Source: Deltaproteobacteria bacterium (lineage in GTDB: Bacteria; Desulfobacterota; Desulfobacteria; Desulfobacterales; ETH-SRB1). Taken from it: 7,536 bases of DNA. Below, piece by piece: positions 1 through 6,636 of this stretch. The stretch lies in the NCBI GenBank assembly GCA_030627475.1, contig DAOURZ010000056.1:1-7536 (forward strand), read 5' to 3'. Position numbers and translations under genes: made by a program. How positions within the stretch are numbered: position 1 is the stretch's first letter; the number at the start of each line of letters is the position of its first letter. The notes beneath the pieces were generated by a model. That model saw only the letters and a program-made list of their open reading frames with translations. It searched no databases and was not told the DNA's origin.

Positions 1-1246
1 GACTGATCCTGACTGGGAACCAATCATGAAAATAGCAAGCGCCATAGTTACCAACCGTGGCGGAAGAACCTGCCATGCTGCAATAATTTCACGTGAACTG
101 GGAATTCCATGTGCAATCGGAACCGTAGATGGTTCCGAAGTAATAAAAGATGGAACCGAGATAACTGTTTCATGTGCTGAAGGCGAAACAGCTTATATAT
201 ATGATGGGTTGTTGAAGTTTGATATTGAAAGGGTTGATCTTGATACATTGCCTCCTACAAAGACTAAAGTAATGATGAACGTTGGTATGCCGGAAAGGGC
301 ATTTACTGAGTGTCAGATACCCAATGACGGCGTAGGCCTTGCCAGGGAGGAATTTATTATAAATTCTCATATCGGTATTCATCCCCTGGCTCTTTATTAT
401 TTTGATGAGTTAAAAGTAAAGGCTGATGCGGGTGATGACAAGATCGCAGAAATCGTAAAAGAAATTGAAGGACGTACTACTGCTTACCCGGATGACAAGA
501 AACAGTTTTTTATTGATAAACTGGCGGAAGGCGTTAGCCGCATCGGAGCGGGTTTTTATCCTAAGGATGTGATTGTACGATTATCAGATTTCAAGAGTAA
601 TGAATATGCAAACCTGGTAGGCGGTACTTTGTATGAGCCGTATGAAAGTAATCCCATGATTGGCTGGCGTGGAGCATCGCGTTATTATGATACGAAATAT
701 AAACCGGCCTTTGAACTTGAATGTAAAGCTTTGCTCAAGGCCAGAAATGATATGGGGCTTACCAATATCAAATTGATGGTTCCTTTTTGTCGTACTCCTG
801 AGGAAGGCCGTAAAGTAATAGAGGTTTTGAAGGAATTCGGGCTTGTTCAGGGTGAAAATGGACTTGAAGTATATGTAATGTGCGAGATTCCAAGCAATGT
901 GATTTCAGCCGAGGCATTCAGTGATGTATTTGACGGATTTTCAATTGGTTCCAACGACTTAACCCAGTTGGTTCTGGGTCTGGACCGCGATTCGGATCTT
1001 GTAGCTCACATTTTTGATGAACGAAATGAAGCGGTTAAAACAATGATTCGTATGGTTATTGATGTAGCCAAGCGCCGAGGGAAGAAAATTGGTATTTGCG
1101 GCCAGGCTCCCAGTGATTTTCCTGAATTTGCCACTTTCCTTGTAGAGTGCGGAATTGATTCCATGAGTCTGATTCCTGATACCGTTATAAAGACCAGGCT
1201 GGCGATCGCTGAAAAAGAAAGAGAGATGGGGATAAAAGCCGATTAA
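1..1246 (+). CDS. ppsA: Phosphoenolpyruvate synthase, C-terminal half (5' end outside window)
   Basis: This enzyme (pyruvate, water dikinase) makes phosphoenolpyruvate from pyruvate and ATP, releasing AMP and phosphate, in the cytoplasm at the entry to gluconeogenesis. The reading frame is open from base 2 (TDPDWEPIMK...), so the ATG at 26 is internal and the gene begins upstream. About 414 residues are visible, against roughly 790 for the E. coli enzyme, which means the N-terminal ATP-grasp domain is missing. The swivelling phosphohistidine domain shows GGRTCHAAIISRELGIP, with the phospho-accepting His encoded at 74-76. The C-terminal PEP/pyruvate-binding barrel has VRLSDFKSNEY, NPMIGWRGASRYY, GSNDLTQLVLGLDRDS and GICGQAPSD, the last carrying the catalytic Cys at 1097-1099. 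It ends normally with TAA at 1244-1246. PPDK is less likely because the R-L-S-D-F-K-S-N-E-Y and GQAPSD forms are PpsA-like. Confidence 0.95.
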   Translation, partial: TDPDWEPIMKIASAIVTNRGGRTCHAAIISRELGIPCAIGTVDGSEVIKDGTEITVSCAEGETAYIYDGLLKFDIERVDLDTLPPTKTKVMMNVGMPERAFTECQIPNDGVGLAREEFIINSHIGIHPLALYYFDELKVKADAGDDKIAEIVKEIEGRTTAYPDDKKQFFIDKLAEGVSRIGAGFYPKDVIVRLSDFKSNEYANLVGGTLYEPYESNPMIGWRGASRYYDTKYKPAFELECKALLKARNDMGLTNIKLMVPFCRTPEEGRKVIEVLKEFGLVQGENGLEVYVMCEIPSNVISAEAFSDVFDGFSIGSNDLTQLVLGLDRDSDLVAHIFDERNEAVKTMIRMVIDVAKRRGKKIGICGQAPSDFPEFATFLVECGIDSMSLIPDTVIKTRLAIAEKEREMGIKAD

Positions 1247-1277
1247 AAACCAAGTCTCATAAATTATCAATAGAAGA

Positions 1278-1422
1278 AGCCGGTTTCAAAACGTTTCAGT
1301 TTGTTCAAGGTTAAGACATCTAAAAGTTTTAACTACAGGAATACCTTGAGTGTTCCTTACTGAGTGCCAAAATTAGAGTCTGACTCAGAAATTGGGCAAA
1401 ATGTGACGTTTTGAAACTGGCT
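1278..1422. repeat. Inverted-repeat-bounded element with two internal hairpins
   Basis: A left arm at 1278-1294 (AGCCGGTTTCAAAACGT) pairs with a right arm at 1406-1422 (ACGTTTTGAAACTGGCT). All 17 positions pair, one of them as G-T. The 111 bases between the arms contain two further stems: 1306-1309/1345-1348 with 1310-1314/1329-1333 nested inside, and CTGAGT at 1360-1365 with ACTCAG at 1383-1388. Folded, this gives a three-way junction. It sits between ppsA and a small lipoprotein gene, and its right arm ends one base before that gene's ribosome binding site. I see no transposase, no clear target-site duplication and no T-run after the stem, so it is not a normal terminator. It could be a MITE-like repeat or a structured leader RNA; the sequence alone does not decide. 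Confidence 0.6.
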
Positions 1423-1423
1423 C

Positions 1424-1429
1424 GGAGAG
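1424..1429 (+). promoter_or_regulatory. Ribosome binding site that sets the lipoprotein start
   Basis: GGAGAG lies five bases before the ATG at 1435. An alternative in-frame TTG at 1411 has no such site and lies inside the right arm of the inverted repeat, so the ATG is preferred. Confidence 0.6.
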
Positions 1430-1434
1430 TTATA

Positions 1435-1623
1435 ATGAAGTTTATAAAATTATTAGTAATGTTGATGATGCTTACGATGCTTACGGGATGTTTATTTACC
1501 AAACTTGTTTCCATGCCAATACGAGTTGTGGGCGCTGTGATTTCGATAATTCCTGTTGTGGGAAATACCGCACATGATGCAATTGATAAAGCTGCTGATA
1601 TTATTGACGAAGTTCCAATATAG
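1435..1623 (+). CDS. Small lipoprotein, 62 residues, function unknown
   Basis: I do not recognise a named gene. The predicted product starts MKFIKLLVML, continues with a hydrophobic stretch and reaches a lipobox LTGC, with the modified Cys at residue 19. This is a signal-peptidase-II type export signal. The residue after Cys is Leu and not Asp, which in Gram-negative bacteria favours the outer membrane. The mature part, about 44 residues, has a hydrophobic segment rich in Val, Ile and Pro (about residues 27-43, PIRVVGAVISIIPVVGN) and then an acidic amphipathic tail ending DIIDEVPI. The start was chosen by the GGAGAG site; an upstream TTG would add eight residues. It stands alone, 188 bases after ppsA and 289 bases before the TPR lipoprotein gene. 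Coding status rests on the classic lipoprotein signal and the good ribosome binding site. Confidence 0.75.
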   Translation: MKFIKLLVMLMMLTMLTGCLFTKLVSMPIRVVGAVISIIPVVGNTAHDAIDKAADIIDEVPI

Positions 1624-1637
1624 TGCAGTAAATCCGA

Positions 1638-1710
1638 TTTTGAAGAATAACATCCTCCTATAACTTTCTTCAAAAGGGGAATTTAACGAAAGGATTTTTC
1701 CCTTTGAAGA
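1638..1710 (+). other. Overlapping, mutually exclusive hairpins after the small lipoprotein gene
   Basis: TTTTGAAGAA at 1638-1647 pairs perfectly with TTCTTCAAAA at 1666-1675. The same right arm, extended to 1668-1682, also pairs with the stretch at 1696-1710 (TTTTCCCTTTGAAGA), allowing one or two bulged bases. Only one of the two hairpins can form at a time. This is the architecture of an attenuator or of a degraded terminator. Neither hairpin is followed directly by a T-run, so termination is uncertain. Confidence 0.35.
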
Positions 1711-1858
1711 GGTCTAAAAAGCATCGCAATTCTTTTCCCAGATTATAATCCTATGGCAAGCAAGGACGAAGCCGGTAAATTAGCGACATTCGGGCGGACT
1801 CTTCCGGCAAATAATGGGTATTTGCATGATTTTTTATATCCTGATTATTCTGTGTATC

Positions 1859-1886
1859 CTGTCAAAAAAAAGGAAATTTTTATACT
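1859..1886 (+). promoter_or_regulatory. Candidate sigma-70-type promoter for the TPR-argJ-rluB-dehydrogenase run
   Basis: A -10 box TATACT at 1881-1886 matches five of six consensus bases. A weaker -35 CTGTCA at 1859-1864 matches four of six, with a 16-base spacer. A start point just downstream would give a short leader of about 20 bases before the ATG at 1913. An alternative pair, TTGCAT at 1822-1827 and TATTCT at 1846-1851, is also possible. Confidence 0.35.
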
Positions 1887-1912
1887 ATAAATTTATTTCG
1901 GAGTAAAGAAGC

Positions 1913-2662
1913 ATGAAAACAAATCGTTTTATTTTAAGTTTTGTTTTAATTTTTTGTATAGTTTCTTGCGCTGCAAACATTGAAATGCGAAAGAAACAGG
2001 AAGAAGCGTTCAGAAATCTCGGTGAAGCATACATGCAGCAAAGAGATTTTACTTCAGCGCTGAGAGAATTTCTAAAAGCGGAACAAATATACTCCAAAGA
2101 TCCATATCTTCATAACAATCTTGGTCTTGCATATATGTCCAGGAATAGGCTGGACATTGCTGTAAAACACTTTAAGAAAGCAGTTAAAATAAAGCCGGAT
2201 TATGCTCCGGCTATAAATAATCTGGGAACCGTTTATCTTGCCAAAAAAGATTGGGATTTGGCAATTTCCTGTTTTAAGGAAATTCTTGATGATATCTTGT
2301 ATGCAACCCCCCACTATCCCCTTACAAACCTGGGGTGGGCCTATTACAATAAGCAGGAATACGAGCTTTCAGAAAAATATTATAGAGATGCCCTTAATCT
2401 GGTGCCGAATTTTATTATTGCCTTGCGGGGGCTTGGCCGAACCTTTCTTGCGATGGGAAGACCGGCAGATGCTATAGTATTGCTTGAAAAAACAGTGAAA
2501 AAATATCCGCATTCTGCTGAATCATATTTTTATCTGGCAAAGGCATATACTTTGTCGAACGAATATAAAAAGGCGGTTAAAGCCTATAATAAGGTAGTTG
2601 AACTTGCGTCCGATAGTCCGATTGCAGTTGAGGCTCAAAAAGAGGCGGAAAAGATAAAATAA
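1913..2662 (+). CDS. TPR-repeat lipoprotein, PilW/PilF-like
   Basis: The 249-residue product has a lipoprotein signal (hydrophobic residues 6-18, then IVSC with the lipidated Cys at 19, followed by Ala), which predicts outer-membrane anchoring facing the periplasm. The rest is made of about six tetratricopeptide repeats, at roughly 30-63, 64-97, 98-131, 134-167, 168-201 and 202-235. The consensus positions are visible, for example NNLGLAY, NNLGTVYLA, TNLGWAYYNK and LRGLGRTFLAMG. Size and layout resemble PilW/PilF, the outer-membrane lipoproteins that help assemble or stabilise the type IV pilus secretin. No pilus gene is in view, so the exact role is inference; a general TPR scaffold lipoprotein is the alternative. 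GGAG at 1900-1903, nine bases before the ATG, supports the start. The next gene, argJ, follows after 29 bases. Confidence 0.85.
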   Translation: MKTNRFILSFVLIFCIVSCAANIEMRKKQEEAFRNLGEAYMQQRDFTSALREFLKAEQIYSKDPYLHNNLGLAYMSRNRLDIAVKHFKKAVKIKPDYAPAINNLGTVYLAKKDWDLAISCFKEILDDILYATPHYPLTNLGWAYYNKQEYELSEKYYRDALNLVPNFIIALRGLGRTFLAMGRPADAIVLLEKTVKKYPHSAESYFYLAKAYTLSNEYKKAVKAYNKVVELASDSPIAVEAQKEAEKIK

Positions 2663-2691
2663 GAAAGAATCTTTTTAGAGGAATTTTATAT

Positions 2692-3876
2692 ATGGCGCAT
2701 TTAATATGTCCGGGATTTATGGCAGCAGGAGTAGCTTCCGGCCTTAAAAAGGCTGGAGAAAAGGATTTGGCCATTATTTTTTCAAAGATTCCCGCAAAAG
2801 TTGCAGGGGCTTTTACCAGCAATAAGATTAAGGCTGCGCCTGTATTACTTGATATGGAGCGAATTAAATCCGGTATTAGTCAGGCGATAATAGTCAACAG
2901 CGGAAACGCTAACTGCTGTACCGGCTATAAAGGATTGGAGGATGCAAAAACCATGGCAGGATTTGCGGCCTCAAACCTCGGAATTTCTGAAGAGTTGGTT
3001 CTTGTGTGTTCAACAGGAGTTATCGGAGAGCCATTGCCGCTTGATAAGATACAAAGGGCAATTCCAAGCCTTATTGATTCTTTGAAACCGGAAGGAGTTT
3101 GCGATTTTGCAAGGGCGATCATGACGACAGATACTGTTCCCAAAAGTGTATCAAGGCAGGGCAAAATAGACGGGAAAACTTTTACAATAATTGGCGTTGC
3201 TAAAGGCTCCGGGATGATCCGCCCTGACATGGCAACCATGTTAAGTTTTATCTGCACTGATATCGATGCGGATTATGAGTTACTTAAAAAACTTCTTGAT
3301 AAAGCAACTCAGAGATCTTTTAACAGGATAACCATAGATGGCGATACAAGTACAAACGATACGGTTATTATCATGGCAAATGGTCTCTCAGGTGCCGTTA
3401 TTAAAAGTTCTGAACATATAGATTGTTTCCGTAATTTATTAGATGATATCCTTATCAATCTTGCGAAACAAATAGTTAAAGATGGTGAAGGGGCAACAAA
3501 ATTGGTCGAGATATATGTTAAGGGTGCTTTGTCGGATAATGATGCGCATAAAATAGCTGATACTGTTGCAAATTCCAATCTTGTTAAAACAGCGCTTTTT
3601 GGCGAGGATGCCAATTGGGGAAGAATTATTGCAGCAGCCGGAAGGGCGAATGTTCCTCTTGACCAGAGTAAAATAAATATATTTTTTGATGATATTTTGA
3701 TGGTAAAAAACGGTATGGGATGCGGAAAGGCTGTTGAAGCTGAAGCAACCGGGGTTCTTATGAAGCCTGAGCTGCGCATATCTATTGACTTGAATCTGGG
3801 CAATGGGTGCGCGTCGGTCATTACCTGCGATTTTTCTATTGAGTATGTTAAAATTAACGCTGACTATAGATCGTGA
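2692..3876 (+). CDS. argJ: Glutamate N-acetyltransferase / amino-acid acetyltransferase (ornithine acetyltransferase)
   Basis: ArgJ transfers the acetyl group from N-acetylornithine to glutamate, recycling it in the cyclic arginine pathway. Many homologues also use acetyl-CoA for the first step, but monofunctional or bifunctional status cannot be read from sequence. At 394 residues the length is normal. The proenzyme cuts itself within the conserved KGSGMIRPDMATML stretch, here between Ala181 and Thr182 (codons 3232-3237); Thr182 is the predicted N-terminal nucleophile of the beta chain. Other family motifs are NSGNAN, STGVIGEPLP, MTTDTVPK, ITIDGDTSTNDT, DGEGATK and GEDANWGRIIAAAGRA (about 304-319), with the typical C-terminus INADYRS. 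The SD AGAGG lies at 2677-2681. The gene sits between a TPR lipoprotein gene and a pseudouridine synthase gene, with no other arg gene in view. Confidence 0.97.
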   Translation: MAHLICPGFMAAGVASGLKKAGEKDLAIIFSKIPAKVAGAFTSNKIKAAPVLLDMERIKSGISQAIIVNSGNANCCTGYKGLEDAKTMAGFAASNLGISEELVLVCSTGVIGEPLPLDKIQRAIPSLIDSLKPEGVCDFARAIMTTDTVPKSVSRQGKIDGKTFTIIGVAKGSGMIRPDMATMLSFICTDIDADYELLKKLLDKATQRSFNRITIDGDTSTNDTVIIMANGLSGAVIKSSEHIDCFRNLLDDILINLAKQIVKDGEGATKLVEIYVKGALSDNDAHKIADTVANSNLVKTALFGEDANWGRIIAAAGRANVPLDQSKINIFFDDILMVKNGMGCGKAVEAEATGVLMKPELRISIDLNLGNGCASVITCDFSIEYVKINADYRS

Positions 3877-3881
3877 CTCTC

Positions 3882-4571
3882 ATGATGCGACTTCAAAAAT
3901 TTCTTTCATCTGCCGGATTTTGTTCAAGGAGAAAAGCGGAAGAATATATTAAAGATGGGTATGTCAAGGTTAATGGAGAGATAGCTTCTGTACTCGGAAC
4001 AAAAATTGATCCGGAAACAGACCGTGTTCAGGTAAACGGGAAGGCTATTGAAGCAAAGCATAATCTTATTTATATAGCCCTGAATAAGCCGGGAGGTTAT
4101 GTTACAAGTTGCAGCCAAAAAGGAGATAAGATAGTACTTGATCTAATAAATATTAAAGATCGTGTATATCCTGTAGGCAGACTTGACAAGGATTCTACCG
4201 GCCTTCTGCTTCTTGTAAATGATGGTGAGCTTCATCAAAGGCTGTCACATCCTTCTTTTGATCATGAAAAAGAATATGAAGTTACTGTATTAAAGCCGAT
4301 TTCAGATGGCGTTCTTCAAAAGATGGCCAAAGGCATTCCCATGATGGGTACGAAAACCAGACCCGCTGATGTAAAAAGAATTTCCGCAAAGGTTTTTTCC
4401 ATCATACTTAAAGAAGGTAAAAACAAGCAGATAAGACGTATGGTCAGGAAGATGGGGAATCAGGTTGTTCAACTTAAGAGAATAAGGATTTCAAATATAA
4501 AACTTGGAAATCTTGCTCAAGGGAACTGGCGTTATCTGACAGAAAAAGAGAAACAAGAACACAAAATTTGA
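3882..4571 (+). CDS. rluB: Pseudouridine synthase, RsuA/RluB/E/F family, probably 23S rRNA RluB-type
   Basis: This enzyme isomerises a specific uridine in ribosomal RNA to pseudouridine. The product, about 229 residues, begins with an S4 RNA-binding domain (RLQKFLSSAGFCSRRKAEEYI...VKVNG), followed by the catalytic domain with ALNKPGGYVTS and the signature GRLDKDSTGLLLLVNDG, whose Asp is the catalytic residue (residue 102 from the start given). The late motif GKNKQIRRM is also present. Length and S4 domain fit RluB better than RluE, which lacks S4; RsuA (16S) is the alternative. Start choice is uncertain. ATGs at 3882 and 3885 fit the family's usual M-R-L start, while a GTG at 3873 would overlap the argJ stop by four bases. 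No good ribosome binding site precedes any of them, which points to translational coupling with argJ. Confidence 0.88.
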   Translation: MMRLQKFLSSAGFCSRRKAEEYIKDGYVKVNGEIASVLGTKIDPETDRVQVNGKAIEAKHNLIYIALNKPGGYVTSCSQKGDKIVLDLINIKDRVYPVGRLDKDSTGLLLLVNDGELHQRLSHPSFDHEKEYEVTVLKPISDGVLQKMAKGIPMMGTKTRPADVKRISAKVFSIILKEGKNKQIRRMVRKMGNQVVQLKRIRISNIKLGNLAQGNWRYLTEKEKQEHKI

Positions 4572-4584
4572 TGGAGAATAGGAT

Positions 4585-5898
4585 ATGGTAACATTTGAAT
4601 CTTTGATTTCACGTAAGAGTAAAATCGCAGTTGTTGGTCTGGGATATGTCGGGCTTCCCCTGGCTGTTCATCTTTCAAAGCACTTTGAAGTAGTTGGCTA
4701 TGATCTGAAGTCTGATAGAATTAAAGAACTTGAATCAGGCCATGACCGAACGCTGGAGGTTTCCGAAGAAAATTTGAGTAAAGCTGAAATATTTTTCACA
4801 AGCGATAAAAAAAATCTGTCCGCATGCAGCTTTATTATTGTTGCGGTACCTACACCGATTGACGAGCATAGAATTCCGGATTTAAGACCTTTGATTGGAG
4901 CTTCAAAAGAGGTTGGGGCAAATATGACTAAAGGATCATGCATTGTTTTTGAATCCACGGTTTATCCCGGCGCTACGGAAGAAATCTGTGTTCCTATTCT
5001 GGAGCGGGAATCAGGCTTTATGCCTGGAAAAGATTTTACCGTTGGTTATTCTCCGGAAAGAATAAATCCCGGCGACAAGGAGCACACTCTTGAAAGTATA
5101 GTTAAGGTGGTTTCAGGCTCGGATGAAGAAACAGCGGAGCTTTTGTCTAATGTTTATGGCAAGGTGGTAAAGGCAGGGATTCATAAGGTTTTTTCTATAA
5201 AAGTAGCGGAGGCAGCTAAAGTTATTGAGAATACGCAGAGAGATTTAAATATAGCACTTATGAATGAACTTTCCATGATCTTTAATAAAATTGGAATAGA
5301 TACATTAGAAGTTCTGAAAGCTGCAGGAACAAAATGGAACTTTCTTCCTTTCAGACCAGGCCTGGTTGGTGGACATTGCATAGGGGTTGATCCATATTAT
5401 TTGACTTTCAAAGCCGAATCTTTAGGCTATCGTCCCGAAATGATCCTGGCAGGTAGAAGAATTAATGACGGCATGGGTAAATATGTTGCAGGACAGGCAG
5501 TAAAATTGCTCATCAAAGCAGGTAAGCAGGTGCGAGGTGCAAAAATTGCGATACTGGGGCTTACCTTCAAGGAAGATGTGCCTGACTTGAGAAATACAAA
5601 GGTAATTACAATTATAAATGAGCTTAAAGACTACGGAGTGGAAGTTTCTGTGCATGACCCCCTGGCAGAAGCAAGCGAGGCCAAAATGTATTACAACCTT
5701 GAACTGCAGCAGGATATTCAAAAACTTGCAGGGGTTGATGGAGTTGTTGTGGCTGTTATGCATAAATTGTACAAAGATATCGGTCTTTCAAAACTTGCTG
5801 ATTTGTGTACAAACGGAATACCGCTTGTAATGGATTTAAAGGGCGCTTTCAGTATTGCTGAAGCAAAGAAACTCGGCATTAACTACTGGAGGTTTTAA
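4585..5898 (+). CDS. tviB: Nucleotide-sugar dehydrogenase, TviB/WbpO type (UDP-N-acetylhexosamine 6-dehydrogenase)
   Basis: The enzyme oxidises C6 of a UDP-N-acetylhexosamine (UDP-GlcNAc or UDP-GalNAc) to the uronic acid using two NAD+, supplying sugars for O-antigen, capsule or exopolysaccharide in the cytoplasm. The 437 residues show an N-terminal Rossmann fold (KIAVVGLGYVGLPLAV, glycines 18-23), the GHDRTLEVS element typical of the TviB/WbpA branch, ESTVYPGATEE and AEAAKVIENTQRDLNIAL with Lys212. The active-site FPFRPGLVGGHCIGVDPYYL carries the catalytic Cys265, and the C-terminal domain has LGLTFKEDVPDLRNTK. Substrate (Glc or Gal configuration) cannot be read from sequence; plain UDP-glucose dehydrogenase is less likely given the GHDRTLEVS and FRPGLVGGHCIGVDPYY forms. 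GGAG at 4573-4576 supports the start. It follows rluB by 13 bases and is the last gene of the run, with no glycosyltransferase or epimerase beside it in this window. Confidence 0.92.
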   Translation: MVTFESLISRKSKIAVVGLGYVGLPLAVHLSKHFEVVGYDLKSDRIKELESGHDRTLEVSEENLSKAEIFFTSDKKNLSACSFIIVAVPTPIDEHRIPDLRPLIGASKEVGANMTKGSCIVFESTVYPGATEEICVPILERESGFMPGKDFTVGYSPERINPGDKEHTLESIVKVVSGSDEETAELLSNVYGKVVKAGIHKVFSIKVAEAAKVIENTQRDLNIALMNELSMIFNKIGIDTLEVLKAAGTKWNFLPFRPGLVGGHCIGVDPYYLTFKAESLGYRPEMILAGRRINDGMGKYVAGQAVKLLIKAGKQVRGAKIAILGLTFKEDVPDLRNTKVITIINELKDYGVEVSVHDPLAEASEAKMYYNLELQQDIQKLAGVDGVVVAVMHKLYKDIGLSKLADLCTNGIPLVMDLKGAFSIAEAKKLGINYWRF

Positions 5899-6100
5899 AA
5901 ATATCAAGGCAACATGAAACAAGAAGTTAATTTGTTCACGTTCCTGACTTAAAGCAGGATAGAAACCCGGGAAGTTATTTCGGTTGGACTCTGACTACGC
6001 CCAAAAGGACATGGTCAAAGTTCAAATAAACAGTTTGGTGAGGCGTGTATTATTATAGTCCTCAAATATAGTCCTTAAAACTGTGGACTGCCGAGTTAAT
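5899..6100. other. Gene-free stretch at the convergent junction
   Basis: No convincing gene is present. Short open frames here (for example one ending in TAA at about 6028) lack starts with ribosome binding sites. Visible small structures are a 9-base direct repeat TATAGTCCT at 6054-6062 and 6067-6075, an inverted pair ACAGTTT at 6030-6036 with AAACTGT at 6078-6084, and a small hairpin AGTCC at 6070-6074 with GGACT at 6085-6089. These may be remnants of decayed sequence or part of a longer structured unit together with the hairpin that follows. Confidence 0.4.
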
Positions 6101-6101
6101 A

Positions 6102-6193
6102 AAAGCCTATTTCAGCAGGGCGATTAAGCGCGACCCAAAAGACCAGTTGGAAGGGTACGAACTATGTATGCATGGCCTGCTGAAATAGGTTTT
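6102..6193. repeat. Long inverted repeat (about 18-bp stem) between convergent genes; bidirectional-terminator-like
   Basis: CCTATTTCAGCAGG at 6106-6119 is perfectly complementary to CCTGCTGAAATAGG at 6176-6189. Flanking AAAG at 6102-6105 pairs with TTTT at 6190-6193 (one G-T), making an 18-bp stem around a 56-base loop. The stem is preceded by an A-run and followed by a T-run when read on either strand. It could therefore act as a rho-independent terminator for both the dehydrogenase gene (plus) and rpsI (minus, whose stop lies 20 bases away). The loop is much longer than in ordinary terminators and has its own small complementarities (AGTT/AACT, an ATGCAT palindrome). A mobile palindromic repeat used as a terminator would also fit. 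Confidence 0.6.
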
Positions 6194-6212
6194 AATTGCA
6201 GAAAAATATGGT

Positions 6213-6608
6213 TTATCGTTTTGAAAATTGGAAACGGGCTCTTGCTCCCTTTTGGCCGTATTTCTTTCTTTCTTTGACTCTTGCATCACGTTTAACGAAA
6301 CCGGCTTTCTTTAGAATTTGTCTCAGGTCAGGATCTATATCAATAAGAGCTTTAGTAATGCCATGTCTGATAGCACCTGCCTGGCATGCAATACCTCCAC
6401 CCAATACACGCACTTTTATATCATATGATTCAACGGTATTTGTAAGTACGAGTGGCTGCATCATAGTCATTTGTGCCGACTGAATCAGGAAATAATCATT
6501 TACAGAACGATTATTAATGATAATTTCGCCTTTGCCGGGTTTTAGCCAGGTTCTAGCTATTGCTGTCTTTCGTTTTCCGGTAGCGTAATAAATATTGTCT
6601 TTATTCAT
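6213..6608 (-). CDS. rpsI: 30S ribosomal protein S9 (uS9)
   Basis: S9 is a small-subunit head protein whose C-terminal tail reaches the P-site tRNA. The product from the chosen start has 131 residues, the usual length. It shows the N-terminal [16 protein letters not shown], the central [21 protein letters not shown] and the basic tail [25 protein letters not shown] in pieces; the terminal SKR is the family hallmark that contacts tRNA. An upstream ATG at 6629 would add seven residues, but GGGG at 6613-6616, five bases before the ATG at 6608, supports the shorter form. It lies 28 bases downstream of rplM in the universal L13-S9 operon. Confidence 0.97.
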   Translation of the reverse strand: MNKDNIYYATGKRKTAIARTWLKPGKGEIIINNRSVNDYFLIQSAQMTMMQPLVLTNTVESYDIKVRVLGGGIACQAGAIRHGITKALIDIDPDLRQILKKAGFVKRDARVKERKKYGQKGARARFQFSKR

Positions 6609-6636
6609 AGTGTCCCCAGTATTAGTCACAAATTAA

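Noticed and set aside
1329..1673. Open frame of 114 codons on the minus strand
   Set aside because: It runs antisense through the small lipoprotein gene and into the inverted-repeat element, has no ribosome binding site or recognisable domain, and its end is set by the repeat.
1771..1808. Possible riboswitch around GCCGG...CCGGC
   Set aside because: Only five base pairs match, and I could not fit conserved cores of c-di-GMP, TPP, cobalamin, glycine or guanidine classes.
1708..1890. Plus-strand open frame with an ATG at 1753, giving about 45 residues
   Set aside because: No ribosome binding site before the ATG, no recognised family, and it overlaps the candidate promoter. Probably chance or a decayed remnant.
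3309..3821. 170-codon open frame on the minus strand
   Set aside because: Antisense shadow of argJ, whose plus-strand product has all family motifs.
5942..6028. Plus-strand open frame of about 30 codons ending TAA
   Set aside because: No start codon with a ribosome binding site and no recognised protein. It may be a remnant but cannot be supported.
6107..6289. 60-codon open frame on the minus strand downstream of rpsI
   Set aside because: It overlaps the rpsI 3' end in another frame and continues through the inverted repeat; no domain and no ribosome binding site.
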